From Burkholderiaceae bacterium 16 (GTDB lineage: Bacteria; Pseudomonadota; Gammaproteobacteria; Burkholderiales; Burkholderiaceae), in contig JYOD01000108.1 in the NCBI GenBank assembly GCA_000955785.1, positions 1 through 43,199 of the forward strand: DNA of 43,199 bases. Reading direction: 5' to 3'. The first letter of the stretch is position 1; each line of letters begins with the position of its first letter. The notes under the pieces are model-generated. The model was not told the DNA's origin and did not search any database. It was given only the letters and a program-made list of their open reading frames with translations. A program made the position numbers and the translations under genes. Below, in pieces: positions 8,269-17,759 of the stretch.

Positions 8269-9132
8269 CTATTCAATTTCCACCACATCGACCACTTGCT
8301 GCTGATTCCTGTAGCGGACTTCCTGACGCATGACGAATCGCCGGGCGGGACAATACCAGTCGGTCATGTCGAGCACGGTCGGTTCCAGTTCGATATCCGT
8401 ATCGACCAGCCGAAAGCTGCCGGGATCAACGAACTTGGTATATCGGATCGGCCAGCAGAGAAGCGTGCCGGTGACAAGCTTCAGACGCTGCAGCGGACCC
8501 ACTGTCCGCTCAGACAAGGTCAGGCGGACACTTGAACCGACGAAATCGGAGACCTTGGTGCCCGTGCGGCGATCCACGATACGAAAGTCGTAGCGGGACA
8601 CAAACGTTTCCGCGGGGAGTACCTGGCCCTCGACCAGCGTCGGCGGGTACAGCAGCAGTCCGTTCGAGTTGGTACTCATTTCCCCGACCAGATCGGTGTA
8701 CAGGCCGTAGGCCTGAACACGTGCGTTCAGGCTGCGTACGATCGGTTGTCCTGAGCGCTCGTCAATCACGAGCCGGTGACGCTGTACTGTCTCGACGGGT
8801 GGCCCCATCAAACGCCGGAGGGCAGACTTGGAGTAAATATCCAGATCGAACGAACAAATGTCGCGCTCAAGGTCGTTCACGTTCCGGAAGAAGGCAAGCG
8901 TCGTCATCGGCGTCAATCCGTCCGCCTCGAAGCGAATCCGGCCGCCGTCATGAATATAGGGCGCGTCGCATATCTGTCCGGCGTACACGCGTTGAGACGC
9001 GGTCCCTAGCAGACCACCTGCGGCGAGCCAGGCTGCCGCAAGTGATCGCCAGAGCGGCCTGCACCGGCGTGCCGGCCATCCCGGTACATGGGCGCTCCTT
9101 CCGTAGGGGCCTGGATCATGAGCCAATTTCAT
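8269..9132 (-). CDS. Secreted protein of unknown function
   Basis: 287 residues from the ATG at 9132; the frame extends to 9264, but the extra part is not protein-like. An arginine-rich N-terminus (WPARRCRPLWRSLAAAWLAAGG) resembles an exported signal with an n-region of basic residues, followed by a presumably periplasmic or surface domain of about 240 residues. The mature part contains four Cys (QICDAP, DICSFD, TLLCWP, DWYCPA), compatible with two disulfides, and many beta-type segments (FVSRYDFRIVDRRTGTKVSDF). No family was recognised. It stands alone with no operon partner. Protein-like composition throughout supports a real gene. Confidence 0.65.
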   Translation of the reverse strand: MKLAHDPGPYGRSAHVPGWPARRCRPLWRSLAAAWLAAGGLLGTASQRVYAGQICDAPYIHDGGRIRFEADGLTPMTTLAFFRNVNDLERDICSFDLDIYSKSALRRLMGPPVETVQRHRLVIDERSGQPIVRSLNARVQAYGLYTDLVGEMSTNSNGLLLYPPTLVEGQVLPAETFVSRYDFRIVDRRTGTKVSDFVGSSVRLTLSERTVGPLQRLKLVTGTLLCWPIRYTKFVDPGSFRLVDTDIELEPTVLDMTDWYCPARRFVMRQEVRYRNQQQVVDVVEIE

Positions 9133-9360
9133 ATAGATAGCCGTGGACCTGGCAGCGTGCTCCAATCTGGCGGTGCGCCTGCCGATGACCGGTCCAGTGT
9201 AGTCGCAATCGGCATAGTGAAGTGGCGTGCCGGCTCTATTCGATAGAGATGTGAGCCCACGCAACGCCTCGCATGCAACCAGTTTGCCTCCAGTTCCGGG
9301 AGCTAGCTCCGAGAGTAGCCATGCTTGCGAGAGACGGCAGCCGCGGTGACATGCGACCGC

Positions 9361-10224
9361 TTACGTGGGCAACACCAGCACGTGCTTCCTGGGGCTGCCC
9401 CATTTTGCGACCGCCTTATAGGCTTGTGGGGCGGCTTCAAAGCTCCAGGTCTGGACCTCAGGTGGCGCAAGAAAGCCCTCATCGAAGCCGGCGCGCATCT
9501 GATTCAACAACTCGACGACGTCGTGGCCGGAAAGCTGCATCGTGTCGACGCCGATCAGGTGCTTAAGCCCATGGTAGAAGTCGACCAGATTAAAGCTCAC
9601 GACCTGCGGATTTCTCGCGATGGCGATCTGACGCCCACCTTGACGCAAGGCGCTGATGCATTGCTCAAACAGCGGCCCGCCAACAACATCGAGCGCAACA
9701 TCCACACCTCTTGCACCTGTCAGTGCGATGGCCTCCCTTGTGAGGGCCGGCACCGTCGTGTCGATTATTGCATCGGCACCTGACGGATTTGCCAGCGACG
9801 TGGCGGCGCCAATGACGCGCGCCTTGCGCCAGTGGGCGATCTGGGTGGCCGCGCGCCCGACCGCGCCAGACACTCCTGTTACGAGCACGGTCTCGCCGGT
9901 CTGGATCTGCGCGGCAGTCACCAGCCCGGACCAGGCGGCAAGGTAAGGTACACCGATGGCAGCAGCAGCCTCCATTGTCATGCCATCGGGTTTTGCGCTG
10001 ACCCAGGTCGACGGCATGACAATGTATTCGGCATGCACGCCATCGCGCGTCACGCCGAAACCCGGGCCGCTTCCCCAGACTTGCTCGCCTTCGCGCCCCT
10101 CGCCGTCGACAATGATGCCGGCAAAATCCCTGCCTGGAACGCGCGGTGTGGTGGACTTGAAATGGCCAGCGACATTCTTCACATCGCTGGGATTGATGGC
10201 CGTTGCCGCGATCTTGACACGCAA
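9361..10224 (-). pseudogene. MDR-superfamily quinone oxidoreductase, N-terminus damaged
   Basis: From about residue 3 the product is a good medium-chain dehydrogenase/reductase: AINPSDVKNVAG (substrate side), the nucleotide-binding segment VLVTGVSGAVGRAA, and the C-terminal VDFYHGLKHLIGVDTMQL. It lacks the structural and catalytic Cys of zinc alcohol dehydrogenases, so it belongs to the zeta-crystallin/QOR-like group, which reduces quinones or enones with NAD(P)H. The only start in frame is TTG at 10224, without an RBS. Further upstream the frame continues (LVFRGNVVTGLEPAF) as a typical MDR N-terminus would, but reaches TAG without any ATG or GTG. About 35 N-terminal residues have thus lost their start. 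It may be silent, or translated weakly from a rare codon. Confidence 0.6.
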
Positions 10225-10582
10225 TCGACGGCAGCCTCGCCAAGCATCGTGCGCAAAGGCCGGCTCGAGGCCGGTGACGACATTGCCTCGGAATACTAGG
10301 CCCCCTCGATCGCCGGACGATCGCCCCTACAGTGGTCGAGGACGCAGCGGGCGTTAGCGCTGGCGATCTGGGAAGGCGACAACATAAGGGCATCCCAAAT
10401 GCGCTTTACGAGCCCGCGAAGCTGGAATCTGCATGGCTGATTCCTCTACACCTGTTCACCGTGACCGGGTGACAGCGGTGAGTCGGAAACGAGCGGGACG
10501 CCGCTGAGGTGGTATCCCATTTGATGACTTGAATGGTGGGCGAGGGTGACATCGCTCGGCGCGGGTCGATGGTTGATCTGCG

Positions 10583-11151
10583 CTACTGCCGTTCGCTCAC
10601 TTCATGGGCAGCCAGCAACTGGAAAATCCCGGACAACCCCATTGCCTCGGCCATCTCGCGTGGAGTTTCGCAGTCGTCGATGCGCGTCCGGCTAGCTGCG
10701 TCCGCACCAGCCTCCAGCAGCTCTTTACCGCAGGCAAATTGCGCACGCTTGCGGCCATGCGCAGCGCGCTATAGTCGTTGATGCCACGCTGCGCAGGATC
10801 GGCGCCGAAGGCCAGCAGCAGCCTGAGCACCTCGATCACATCCTTTCGTGCGGGTGCGCCTGGCCGGGCGAGACTGCATGAAAGCGCCGCAATCAGCGGC
10901 GGAAAACCCGCGTGATCCACCGGCCGGGGATCCGCCCCGATCTCGAGCAAGGTGCGGATAAGGGGCAGCGCGCTATGGTAGATCGCATAATCCAGGCAAG
11001 CGCCAATCCCCGGCGGCATGGGTCCGTTGGGAATGCCGGCCGGATCATCAACCGCCGCCCGCAGCGCATCGATGTCGCCGGTGCAGAAGGCCGTATGGAT
11101 CTTCTCAAACTGCCGGTATCCCTGGCATCGCTTGATGTCTGGCTTCTTCAT
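10583..11151 (-). pseudogene. Ankyrin-repeat protein gene with a frameshift
   Basis: From the ATG at 11151 (MKKPDIKRCQGYRQFEKIHT) the product has ankyrin-like repeats: DALRAAVDDPAGIPNG, then LPLIRTLLEIGADPRPVDHAGFPPL, then VLRLLLAFGADPAQRGINDYSALRMAA. Near 10722-10728 the frame breaks: the reading frame continues as nonsense (SCWRLVRTQLAG), whereas shifting by one base restores ELLEAGADAASRTRIDDCET and LSGIFQLLAAH, a further full repeat ending at TAG 10583-10585. A one-base loss is the simplest explanation, real or a sequencing error. The protein would be cytoplasmic and about 188 residues if repaired. Ankyrin repeats mediate protein contacts; no partner is evident. Confidence 0.65.
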
Positions 11152-11466
11152 TTCGTGTCGCCTGATCTGGCCCCATTGTAGCTTTCGGGAGAGAGCGTCG
11201 GGGCGAGGACCAACGCGGCGATTTCGTTTGGCTGCGCATGTGGGCACGGCGGGTGACTGTCCATGGCGAGCATCCTTTGATCATCAAAATGCAATTAATC
11301 GCCAGGATTCCCACCCCAACCTTAAACCGGGGTTTGGCAGCACAAGCTACCTGCCTGGGGAGTGGGGGCGGACGGGCTCTCAGCTTTCAGCGCGATGATG
11401 TAACGGCGAATAGGCCGTTTTTCGTTTGCGCCAGATGTTTGCACCAGAGCCCAACAGATGAAGACT

Positions 11467-12564
11467 CTAGAATGAATGCATGACCCCGGTATACACGCCC
11501 TGTTGCGTTGCCCCGGGCAGCGGTTTGGTGTCCGGCGTGACTACCACTGAGAACGCTGCATTGCCGCGGTTGATCACTGTGCCGACCGTCGCATACAACA
11601 GCGTGCGCTTGGAGAGATGGTAGTTAGCGCCGAGCGCGAGCATCGTGGCGTTGCCGCCGTCCTGGTTGAGGCGGGCATGGTAGGCACCGCTCAGAATCGT
11701 CAGGGACTGTGCGGCGGACCAGGCGGCGCCGAGCCAGAGCAACTGATGCTTGTCTGCGGCGGTTGGGTTGTTGGCGGTCGCCACGGTGGCGCCGCCAGAG
11801 CGTATCAGGCTATAGCCGGCAAACAGCTTGACGTCTCCGGCCTGGTAGGCTCCGCCGAGCGCATACTCGCGCGAAGTGGCATAAAGGTCGGTGAAGGCGC
11901 CGTTGGCGTTGCGGATCTCCTCGTAGAGGCCCTTGAGCACAAGCGGGCCGCTCTGGTAGCTGACGCTGCCGCTCAGCTGGCGCCCGGCGTTGATGTTTCC
12001 CGCCACGCCGTTCAGGCTGCCCTGCGCGCGGAACGATAAGCCGCCCCACAACGGCGAGTTGTACGTGATGGCATTGCTGCGAGGCCCCCAGTTGCGGCCA
12101 TAGGCAAGGGTGCCGATGCTGGTGAACTGCATGGCGAACGGGTCCACCTCCCACAGTTCGCCGTCAGTCAGTGCCATAGCGCGGCCCAGCCATACGGTGC
12201 CATAGCTGCGACTGGAAAGCCCAACGACCGCGTAGCGGTTGAAAAAGCTGTCGCCGATGGTGCGACCGTCGTCGGAGCTGAACATGCTCTCCAGGTTGGC
12301 CACCGCGCTCAGGCCCTGGCCTAGGTCTTCCTGCACCCGCATGCCCCACCAGCTGGCGCCCCAGTCACTGCTATAACGAAAGAGATCAGAGGTGCGTCCG
12401 TTACCGCTGGCGACCTTGTTGACAAAGTCGACTCCGCCGACGACGCGGCCGTACAGAGTGACGCTGCTTTGTGCGCACGCGCTGCCCGCCCAGAGCAGGA
12501 CGGTGGCGGCCAGGCATGCGGGAAGGCGCCCCCGGGCGGGGAACGCAACACAGTTGGAAGACAT
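11467..12564 (-). CDS. Gram-negative general porin (Burkholderiales type)
   Basis: 365 residues from the ATG at 12564, chosen because GGAGCCAGAG lies just upstream and the signal peptide (LPACLAATVLLWAGSACA) follows. The mature protein begins QSSVTLYGRVVGGVDFVN, the hallmark of betaproteobacterial trimeric porins, and ends in HSF with a terminal Phe as required for Bam-mediated barrel insertion. Typical strands such as RNWGPRSNAITYNSPLWGG and the loop-3 region are present. It lies 238 bases beyond the end of the dioxygenase operon, past a hairpin, on the same strand. It could give the pathway substrate a route across the outer membrane, but it probably has its own promoter. Confidence 0.92.
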   Translation of the reverse strand: MSSNCVAFPARGRLPACLAATVLLWAGSACAQSSVTLYGRVVGGVDFVNKVASGNGRTSDLFRYSSDWGASWWGMRVQEDLGQGLSAVANLESMFSSDDGRTIGDSFFNRYAVVGLSSRSYGTVWLGRAMALTDGELWEVDPFAMQFTSIGTLAYGRNWGPRSNAITYNSPLWGGLSFRAQGSLNGVAGNINAGRQLSGSVSYQSGPLVLKGLYEEIRNANGAFTDLYATSREYALGGAYQAGDVKLFAGYSLIRSGGATVATANNPTAADKHQLLWLGAAWSAAQSLTILSGAYHARLNQDGGNATMLALGANYHLSKRTLLYATVGTVINRGNAAFSVVVTPDTKPLPGATQQGVYTGVMHSF

Positions 12565-12758
12565 CTCTGGCTCCATGCGATGGGAAAGACATCGGGTAAA
12601 TGAAAACGCGCAGCGCACCGGCACGAGGGCAAACAGGTGCCCGCCGCGTGCGCCCCGGGGGCGAACGCGAAAAGCTCTGGCAAGCGCTGCGTAAAGGAAC
12701 AGGCAAAGCGAGTCCCTGCCACGCGCGGGTGGCGAAGGGACTGCCGCTTAGGGAAAGA

Positions 12759-12783
12759 CACGGCCGCGCCTGGCGCGGCCGTG
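12759..12783 (-). terminator. Strong GC hairpin after the dioxygenase operon
   Basis: CACGGCCGCGCC and GGCGCGGCCGTG are perfect 12-base arms around a single base. In the leftward direction the hairpin is followed by TCTTTCCC, a weak pyrimidine tract. It lies 19 bases after the stop of the intradiol dioxygenase and fits a terminator for that operon. Confidence 0.6.
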
Positions 12784-12801
12784 GACCGGCGAAGGTCTAG
12801 C

Positions 12802-13677
12802 CTAGCCGGCTGGCGTCGCGCGCTCGATCGTGAAGTCGTAGCGCAGTTCGAGGCAGGGGCCGCCGATGCCGTATTCGCGACGGCCGTCGCTAGCCGCGAC
12901 CGGCTCGAACTTGCGGACCAGCGATTGCTTTACCGCGAACACCACGTCGGAGTCGAGGTAGGGGTCCTCGGCGTCGAAGATATGCGTCACCAGCGGTTTG
13001 CAGCCCGCGGCGGTGACCTTCACGTGCAGATGCGCGGGGCGCCACGGGTGACGGCCGGTGGCAGTCAGCAGCTCTCCGACGGGCCCGTCGGTGGGGATCG
13101 GATAGCGTACCGGGCGCACGGTGCGCACCAGGAACTCGCCGTCGGCATTGACGCGATACCAGCCGCGCAGGTTGTGCTCGGGCTGCTCCGGGTCCTGAAT
13201 GTCGTACATGCCGTTGGAGTTGGTCTGCCAGACCTCGATCTGCGCGTCGGTCACCGGCGCACCGGCTAGGTCCAGCACGCGGCCATTCACGAACAACGGC
13301 ACATCGTCGCAAGGCAGTTGCTGGATCGATTCGCCCCATTGGCGCTCGGGCGTGCCGGGCACATAGAAGGGGCCTACCACGGTTGATTCCGTCGCGGCCT
13401 GCGCCACGCCGGCGCTGACCATATTGACCAGCATGGAGATCCCCAGGTTGTCGGACAGCAGGATCATCTCTTGCCGCTTGTCGTCCGAGATCTGTCCCAC
13501 CGCCGTCAGGTAGAGGATGCCGCGCAGCCACTCCTCCTCGGTCAGGCGGACATCGCGCACGAAGGCGTGCAGGTGCCGGATCAGCGATTGCAGGATCTCG
13601 CGCAGGCGCGGATCGGGGGTGTCCTGGTAGCGTTGCAGGACAACTTCCGTCAGTTCCGCTTCGGTCATGTTTCGCAT
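12802..13677 (-). CDS. Intradiol ring-cleavage dioxygenase, hydroxyquinol 1,2-dioxygenase type
   Basis: 291 residues, matching hydroxyquinol 1,2-dioxygenases (about 290). The start at 13677 follows AAGGAG. An N-terminal helical dimerisation domain (about 1-95) leads to ATESTVVGPFYVPG, then the catalytic beta domain. The four Fe(III) ligands are visible: Y158 (SNGMYDIQ), Y192 (RPVRYPIPTDGP), H216 and H218 (RPAHLHVKV). Family knowledge: the enzyme opens 1,2,4-trihydroxybenzene between the vicinal hydroxyls, giving maleylacetate. The presence of a maleylacetate reductase gene in the adjacent operon supports this over catechol 1,2-dioxygenase, since no muconate cycloisomerase is found. It follows the amidohydrolase by 15 bases and is surely co-transcribed. 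Sequence alone does not exclude chlorocatechol activity. Confidence 0.88.
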   Translation of the reverse strand: MRNMTEAELTEVVLQRYQDTPDPRLREILQSLIRHLHAFVRDVRLTEEEWLRGILYLTAVGQISDDKRQEMILLSDNLGISMLVNMVSAGVAQAATESTVVGPFYVPGTPERQWGESIQQLPCDDVPLFVNGRVLDLAGAPVTDAQIEVWQTNSNGMYDIQDPEQPEHNLRGWYRVNADGEFLVRTVRPVRYPIPTDGPVGELLTATGRHPWRPAHLHVKVTAAGCKPLVTHIFDAEDPYLDSDVVFAVKQSLVRKFEPVAASDGRREYGIGGPCLELRYDFTIERATPAG

Positions 13678-13692
13678 GTCGATACTCCTTGT

Positions 13693-15063
13693 TCAGTGGG
13701 CGTAAGGGGCGGGGAGGAAACGCTCCCCCGGTGCCACGCCTGCGAGCGCCAGCACGTGGTCGCGCGAGCGCTCCAACTCGCCGATCAGCCGCGCCACGTC
13801 CACGTTCACTAGCTTGCCGTGCCGCTTTACGGCCTTGCCGGCGACCCACACCGAATCCACCAGCCCAGGGTGCCCCGCCAGCACCACTGCGCCGACCGGG
13901 TTGTTGAGCGGCGCCATTTCGAGGTTGTCGGCGCGAATCATGGCGATGTCGGCGTCCTTGCCGGGCGTGAGCGAGCCGACCCGGTCGGCCATGCCGAGTG
14001 CGCGGGCGCCATTGATGGTGGCGAAGGCGAGCACATCGCTGGTGTCGATCGGCAGGCGCTGCACCACCTCGCCGGTCTGGTCGGCGTGATGGTGCGCCCA
14101 CGCGCGTTCGACCAGCAGCACCGTGCGCATCACCTGGAACAGGTGGCCGCTGTTGGAGGTTACAATGTCCACCCCAAGCGTCGGCGCCAGCCCCACGTTG
14201 AGCAGGCGGCGCGTGGCGGGCCAGCCGTGGCCCATCTGCAGTTCGATATCGGGCGTCATCGAGGCCCAGGCGCCATGGTCGGCCATGATGCGGAACTCGT
14301 CATCGGCCAGCGAATTGCAGTGCACGCAGACCACGTCTTCGCCGAGCAGCCCTTGTTCGGCCAGCCAGGCTACCGGGCGGTTCTTGCCCCACGCACCATC
14401 GCCAACGTGCACGGAGATCAGCGCGCCGATGTCGCGCGCGAGCGCCCAGTCGTCGATGGTGACTTCTCCGGTGGCGTATTGCGGGCCGCGCAGCGCCATG
14501 CCCATCTGGACCAGATCGTCGGTGCGCGAGAAGTGCTCCTTCTTGACCCGGTAGGCGTCGCGCGAGGTCGGCAGGTCGCTGACCGGAAGCCATTCGGCAT
14601 TGGAGTTGCCGTAGCACATCACGAAGCGACCGCCCGAGTCGCGCAGGCCCTGCACGGCGCCGTCGGTATGGGCGGGCGTGTTCATGTTGTGCGACCAGTC
14701 GAGCACGGTAGTAATGCCGGCGTTGAGGGCCTCGCAGGCGCCCGCCAGGTTGGCGGTGTAGATGTCCTCGGCCCGAAAGTGCTCGCCGAGCTGGCCGCGC
14801 ACGCCGGCAAAATACTGGTCGAGCGTCCAGTCGGCGGCGATATTGCGCAGCGTGGTCTGCCACACATGACGGTGGGTATCGACCATGCCCGGCATCACGA
14901 TGGTGCCGTTGCCGTCGATGATCTCGGCGTCGTCGGCCTCGAGCCCGACGCCGACAGCGGCGATCTTTGAGCCTTCGATCAGTACATCGCCTTTATCGAA
15001 GTCGCCGAGCTTCGGATCGACGGTGATGACGCTGGCATTGCGGATCAGGGTGCGTTTCAACAT
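13693..15063 (-). CDS. Amidohydrolase of the SsnA/TrzN-AtzB-like group
   Basis: 456 residues, a usual length for this group. Amidohydrolase-superfamily features are in order: N-terminal beta domain (VITVDPKLGDFDKGDVLIEG), metal-binding D-T-H-R-H (GMVDTHRHVWQ, about residue 65), HVGDGAW (third His), HCNSLADDE (fourth His) and the catalytic Asp in LGVDIVTS, then the C-terminal KDADIAMIRADN. Relatives deaminate or dechlorinate heteroaromatic rings (guanine, 8-oxoguanine, triazines), so hydrolytic removal of an amino or chloro group is plausible but not shown. It is the first gene of a two-gene operon with the intradiol dioxygenase and is preceded by a GntR-type operator at 15115. RBS: AGGAGACAAACC before ATG 15063. 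Confidence 0.85.
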   Translation of the reverse strand: MLKRTLIRNASVITVDPKLGDFDKGDVLIEGSKIAAVGVGLEADDAEIIDGNGTIVMPGMVDTHRHVWQTTLRNIAADWTLDQYFAGVRGQLGEHFRAEDIYTANLAGACEALNAGITTVLDWSHNMNTPAHTDGAVQGLRDSGGRFVMCYGNSNAEWLPVSDLPTSRDAYRVKKEHFSRTDDLVQMGMALRGPQYATGEVTIDDWALARDIGALISVHVGDGAWGKNRPVAWLAEQGLLGEDVVCVHCNSLADDEFRIMADHGAWASMTPDIELQMGHGWPATRRLLNVGLAPTLGVDIVTSNSGHLFQVMRTVLLVERAWAHHHADQTGEVVQRLPIDTSDVLAFATINGARALGMADRVGSLTPGKDADIAMIRADNLEMAPLNNPVGAVVLAGHPGLVDSVWVAGKAVKRHGKLVNVDVARLIGELERSRDHVLALAGVAPGERFLPAPYAH

Positions 15064-15114
15064 GGTTTGTCTCCTGTTGTTGTACCGGTGTGGTGGTTCG
15101 ATTTAATTATTGCG

Positions 15115-15128
15115 AACGTTCGAATGTT
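15115..15128. promoter_or_regulatory. Operator-like site AACGTTCGAATGTT, copy 1
   Basis: This 14-mer is palindromic except for one base pair (AAC-n-TTCGAA-n-GTT). It is identical to the copy at 21815 and lies 52 bases before the amidohydrolase start. The most likely reader is the HutC-type GntR regulator at 21896. Confidence 0.65.
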
Positions 15129-15168
15129 TAAGAATGCGGGGTTACCCTCAGCGTGTGGTGCCTCACCG

Positions 15169-16860
15169 CTAGCTCTGCAATCCCTGCGCGATTTTTTCCG
15201 CGACCATGATGGTCGGCAGGTGGGTATTGGCGCTTGGCACGGTCGGCATGACCGAGGCATCGGCGACATACAGCCCCTGCATGCCGTGCACGCGGCCGTG
15301 CGGGTCCACCACGGCGAGCGGATCGGCCGCAGCGCCCATGCGACAGGTGCCGCTCACGTGGCCTGTGCCACTGATGCTGCGGCGGGCATAGTCAGCCAGG
15401 GCATCGTCACTGCGCAGGACCTCGGAGGCGGGCGTCATCCTGGACAGGCGTGCGACCATGTGCTGGCCGAACGCCGGCATGGCGTCGATCAGCCGGGCGG
15501 CTGCTGCCGCGCGCACGGCGTTGGCGCGGGTGGGCTCGTTGTAGCGCATCAGCCGGCTAAGGTTACCGGCGTCCGACAGCACATACGGCGTGCCGCATAT
15601 CCCGCCGAGCTCACCGAACAGCGACGCCGCGAAGCGGAACGCCGACGTGACGCGCGCCAGGTCGCGCGGGTCGGAGAGCAGATCGAACTCGACCACGGTC
15701 TGCGCTTGCGGCGCCTGCGAAGACAGCGTCACCGAGCCGCGCGACCAGGGCTTGTTGAGCACCGGCGCTAGCGACGCCATGCGGTGCCCGAGCGCGTGCC
15801 ATGACAGCCAGCTGCGAATGTACATGCCCATGTCGCCCGGCGTGCCGCCATGCTGCGCCGAGGACCAGCGCATGGTAGTGGCGCAGGCCGGGCGCACGCC
15901 GCGCGGCTCGCGCCCCGCACGCGCCAAGAAGGCGACGATGTAGAGAATGGCGTGGTTCTGCAGGTTGCGGCCCACGCCCTTGCGCTCCAGCTGCGGGGCA
16001 ATGCCTGCGCGTGCCAGTTCATCGCCAGGGCCGATGCCGGCGCGCAGCAGCAAGGCCGGCGTGCGCAGTGCCCCGGCGGCCAGCACCACCCTGCGTGCAC
16101 GCGCCTCGCGCACCTGCCCTTGCGCGTCGGCATAGGCCACGCCGGTGCAATGCAGCGCGCCGTCGCGGCGTTCCAGCAGCAGACGGGTGACGGTGGCGTC
16201 AGCCTGCACGGTCAGGTTGGAGCGGGCCCGCACCGCGGCGTCCAGGTAGCAGATGCCGGCCGAGCCGCGCTTGTCGGGATAGCGGCTGATGGGCAGGGTG
16301 CCGTAGCCATCGCCGAAGTCGGCATTCATGTCGGCGACGTGCGAGAAGCCGCGTGCGGCGGCCACCTGGTGCAGGCGCGCCGATAGCGGCGACCACTGCG
16401 TCTGCGGTTCGCGGCGGATCGGCACGGGGCCGTCGCAGCCGTGCATGGCGCCGGGGAAATCGTGGTCCGACTCGAGCTTGCGAAAGTAGGGCAGCACGTC
16501 ATCCCAGCCCCAGCCTGCGGCGCCCATCGCCGCCCACTCGTTATAGTCGTCAGGACGGCCGCGCAGCGCGAACATGCCCATGATCTGCGAGGTGCCGCCG
16601 AGCAGCCGCCCCTGCGGGAAGAAGGACGGCGCGGTGCCATTGGCGCGGCCCCAGTGCACCAGCGTGTCCGGCCACATATAGGCCGGATTGAAGGTGGAGA
16701 GCGGGAAGATGCTGCGGATGTCTGCCGGCTCGTCGCCGGGCCGGATGTCGCGGCCAGCCTCCAGTAGGAGCACGCTCCGCCGTGGGTCTGCCGACAGGCG
16801 GTTTGCCAGCACTGACCCTGCCGCGCCAGCGCCCACGATGAGGTCGTCGTAGATTGTCAT
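15169..16860 (-). CDS. GMC-family FAD oxidoreductase (choline-dehydrogenase-like)
   Basis: 563 residues from ATG 16860, which overlaps the upstream stop by four bases (ATGA). The FAD-binding dinucleotide fold opens the protein (DDLIVGAGAAGSVLANRLSA), followed by GMC signature segments LGGTSQIMGMFALRGRPDDY and AGALRTPALLLRAGIGPGDEL. The C-terminal catalytic block GHVSGTCRMG and SANTHLPTIMVAEK contains the conserved active-site His (GTGH) and a second His in the usual His/Asn position. GMC enzymes oxidise primary or secondary alcohols, passing electrons to oxygen or quinones. No signal peptide is seen, so it is cytoplasmic. It is the last gene of the seven-gene unit starting at 21789. Confidence 0.9.
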   Translation of the reverse strand: MTIYDDLIVGAGAAGSVLANRLSADPRRSVLLLEAGRDIRPGDEPADIRSIFPLSTFNPAYMWPDTLVHWGRANGTAPSFFPQGRLLGGTSQIMGMFALRGRPDDYNEWAAMGAAGWGWDDVLPYFRKLESDHDFPGAMHGCDGPVPIRREPQTQWSPLSARLHQVAAARGFSHVADMNADFGDGYGTLPISRYPDKRGSAGICYLDAAVRARSNLTVQADATVTRLLLERRDGALHCTGVAYADAQGQVREARARRVVLAAGALRTPALLLRAGIGPGDELARAGIAPQLERKGVGRNLQNHAILYIVAFLARAGREPRGVRPACATTMRWSSAQHGGTPGDMGMYIRSWLSWHALGHRMASLAPVLNKPWSRGSVTLSSQAPQAQTVVEFDLLSDPRDLARVTSAFRFAASLFGELGGICGTPYVLSDAGNLSRLMRYNEPTRANAVRAAAAARLIDAMPAFGQHMVARLSRMTPASEVLRSDDALADYARRSISGTGHVSGTCRMGAAADPLAVVDPHGRVHGMQGLYVADASVMPTVPSANTHLPTIMVAEKIAQGLQS

Positions 16861-17759
16861 CGCGAGTCGTCCGTATCGTCGCCGTCCAGGACCGGCCCGG
16901 TTGCGGCCAACATTTCGGCGGTCAGCACGCTGGCGATGTAGTCCTCGTCTCCACGGCCATGCGCTAGCGAGATGGCGTTGAGCTGGCTGACGAGCGCTGC
17001 CAGCGGCAGCGGCACGTCGGCATCGCTGCCGGCAGCCAGGATCAGCCTCAAGTCCTTGGCCATCTGCCCACACGAGAACAGCGGACTGAAATCGCGCTGC
17101 CGCAACTGCGCCGCCTTGACTTTGAGCAGCGGAGAAGCCAGCGCGCTGGATGCCATCACGTCGAGCAGGTCATTCCAGCGGATGCCGCCCTTGCTACCGA
17201 GTGCAAGCGCTTCGGCCATCATCGCCGCCGTGGCACCAACCATCAGGTTGAGCACCAGCTTCATGCTGCGCGCCTGCTCCTGCTGCCCGACGTAGCGCAG
17301 ATTCGGCCCCCACTGCGAAAGCAGGGGCTGCGCTGCTTCGAACGCATCGCGCGGACCGGAGACGATGGTTGTAAGCGCGCGTTCGTGCGCCTGTACCGGC
17401 GTGCCGGACACCGGCGCGCGCAGATAGCGCACGGCGGCGGCTTGCGCGGCGCGGGCGACCGTGGCGGATGCCTGTGGCGATACCGTGCTGGTGTCGACAT
17501 ACAGCCCGCCCGGCGCGGTGCCTTCGAACACGGCAGGCGCCACCGCCAGCAACGCGGCATCGTCCGGCAAGGACGAGAACACCGCCTGCACGCGCCGGGC
17601 CGCGTCCGCCGGGCTTTGCGCCAGGGTGGCGCCCAGGGCTTGCGCCTGCTGCCGTGCGCTGTCGGTCGGCTCGTACAGGCTGACCGAATGGCCCGCTGCC
17701 ATCAGGCTTGCCATCATCGGCATGCCCATCTTTCCTGCGCCGATCCAGCCAATATTCAT
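16857..17759 (-). CDS. 3-hydroxyisobutyrate-dehydrogenase-family NAD(P) oxidoreductase
   Basis: 300 residues. The Rossmann motif is at the very N-terminus (IGWIGAGKMGMPMMASL). DTSTVSPQ and APVSGTPVQAHERALTTIVSG correspond to the substrate-binding segment, and catalytic K167 lies in ARSMKLVLNLM; the C-terminal helical domain includes GQMAKDLRLIL. Family members oxidise beta-hydroxy acids or reduce tartronate semialdehyde-type compounds. The usual GGSxxG-type substrate loop reads VSGTPV here, so substrate preference cannot be inferred. It overlaps both neighbours by ATGA, indicating translational coupling with maleylacetate reductase and the GMC enzyme. Beta-hydroxy acid chemistry would fit between the CoA ligase and lyase-like genes in the same unit. 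Confidence 0.88.
   Translation of the reverse strand: MNIGWIGAGKMGMPMMASLMAAGHSVSLYEPTDSARQQAQALGATLAQSPADAARRVQAVFSSLPDDAALLAVAPAVFEGTAPGGLYVDTSTVSPQASATVARAAQAAAVRYLRAPVSGTPVQAHERALTTIVSGPRDAFEAAQPLLSQWGPNLRYVGQQEQARSMKLVLNLMVGATAAMMAEALALGSKGGIRWNDLLDVMASSALASPLLKVKAAQLRQRDFSPLFSCGQMAKDLRLILAAGSDADVPLPLAALVSQLNAISLAHGRGDEDYIASVLTAEMLAATGPVLDGDDTDDSR

Noticed and set aside
13819..14970. 383-codon open frame on the plus strand opposite the amidohydrolase
   Set aside because: Shadow of a high-GC gene: the minus-strand frame has full amidohydrolase motifs, the plus frame is rich in His, Gly and Arg with no motif.
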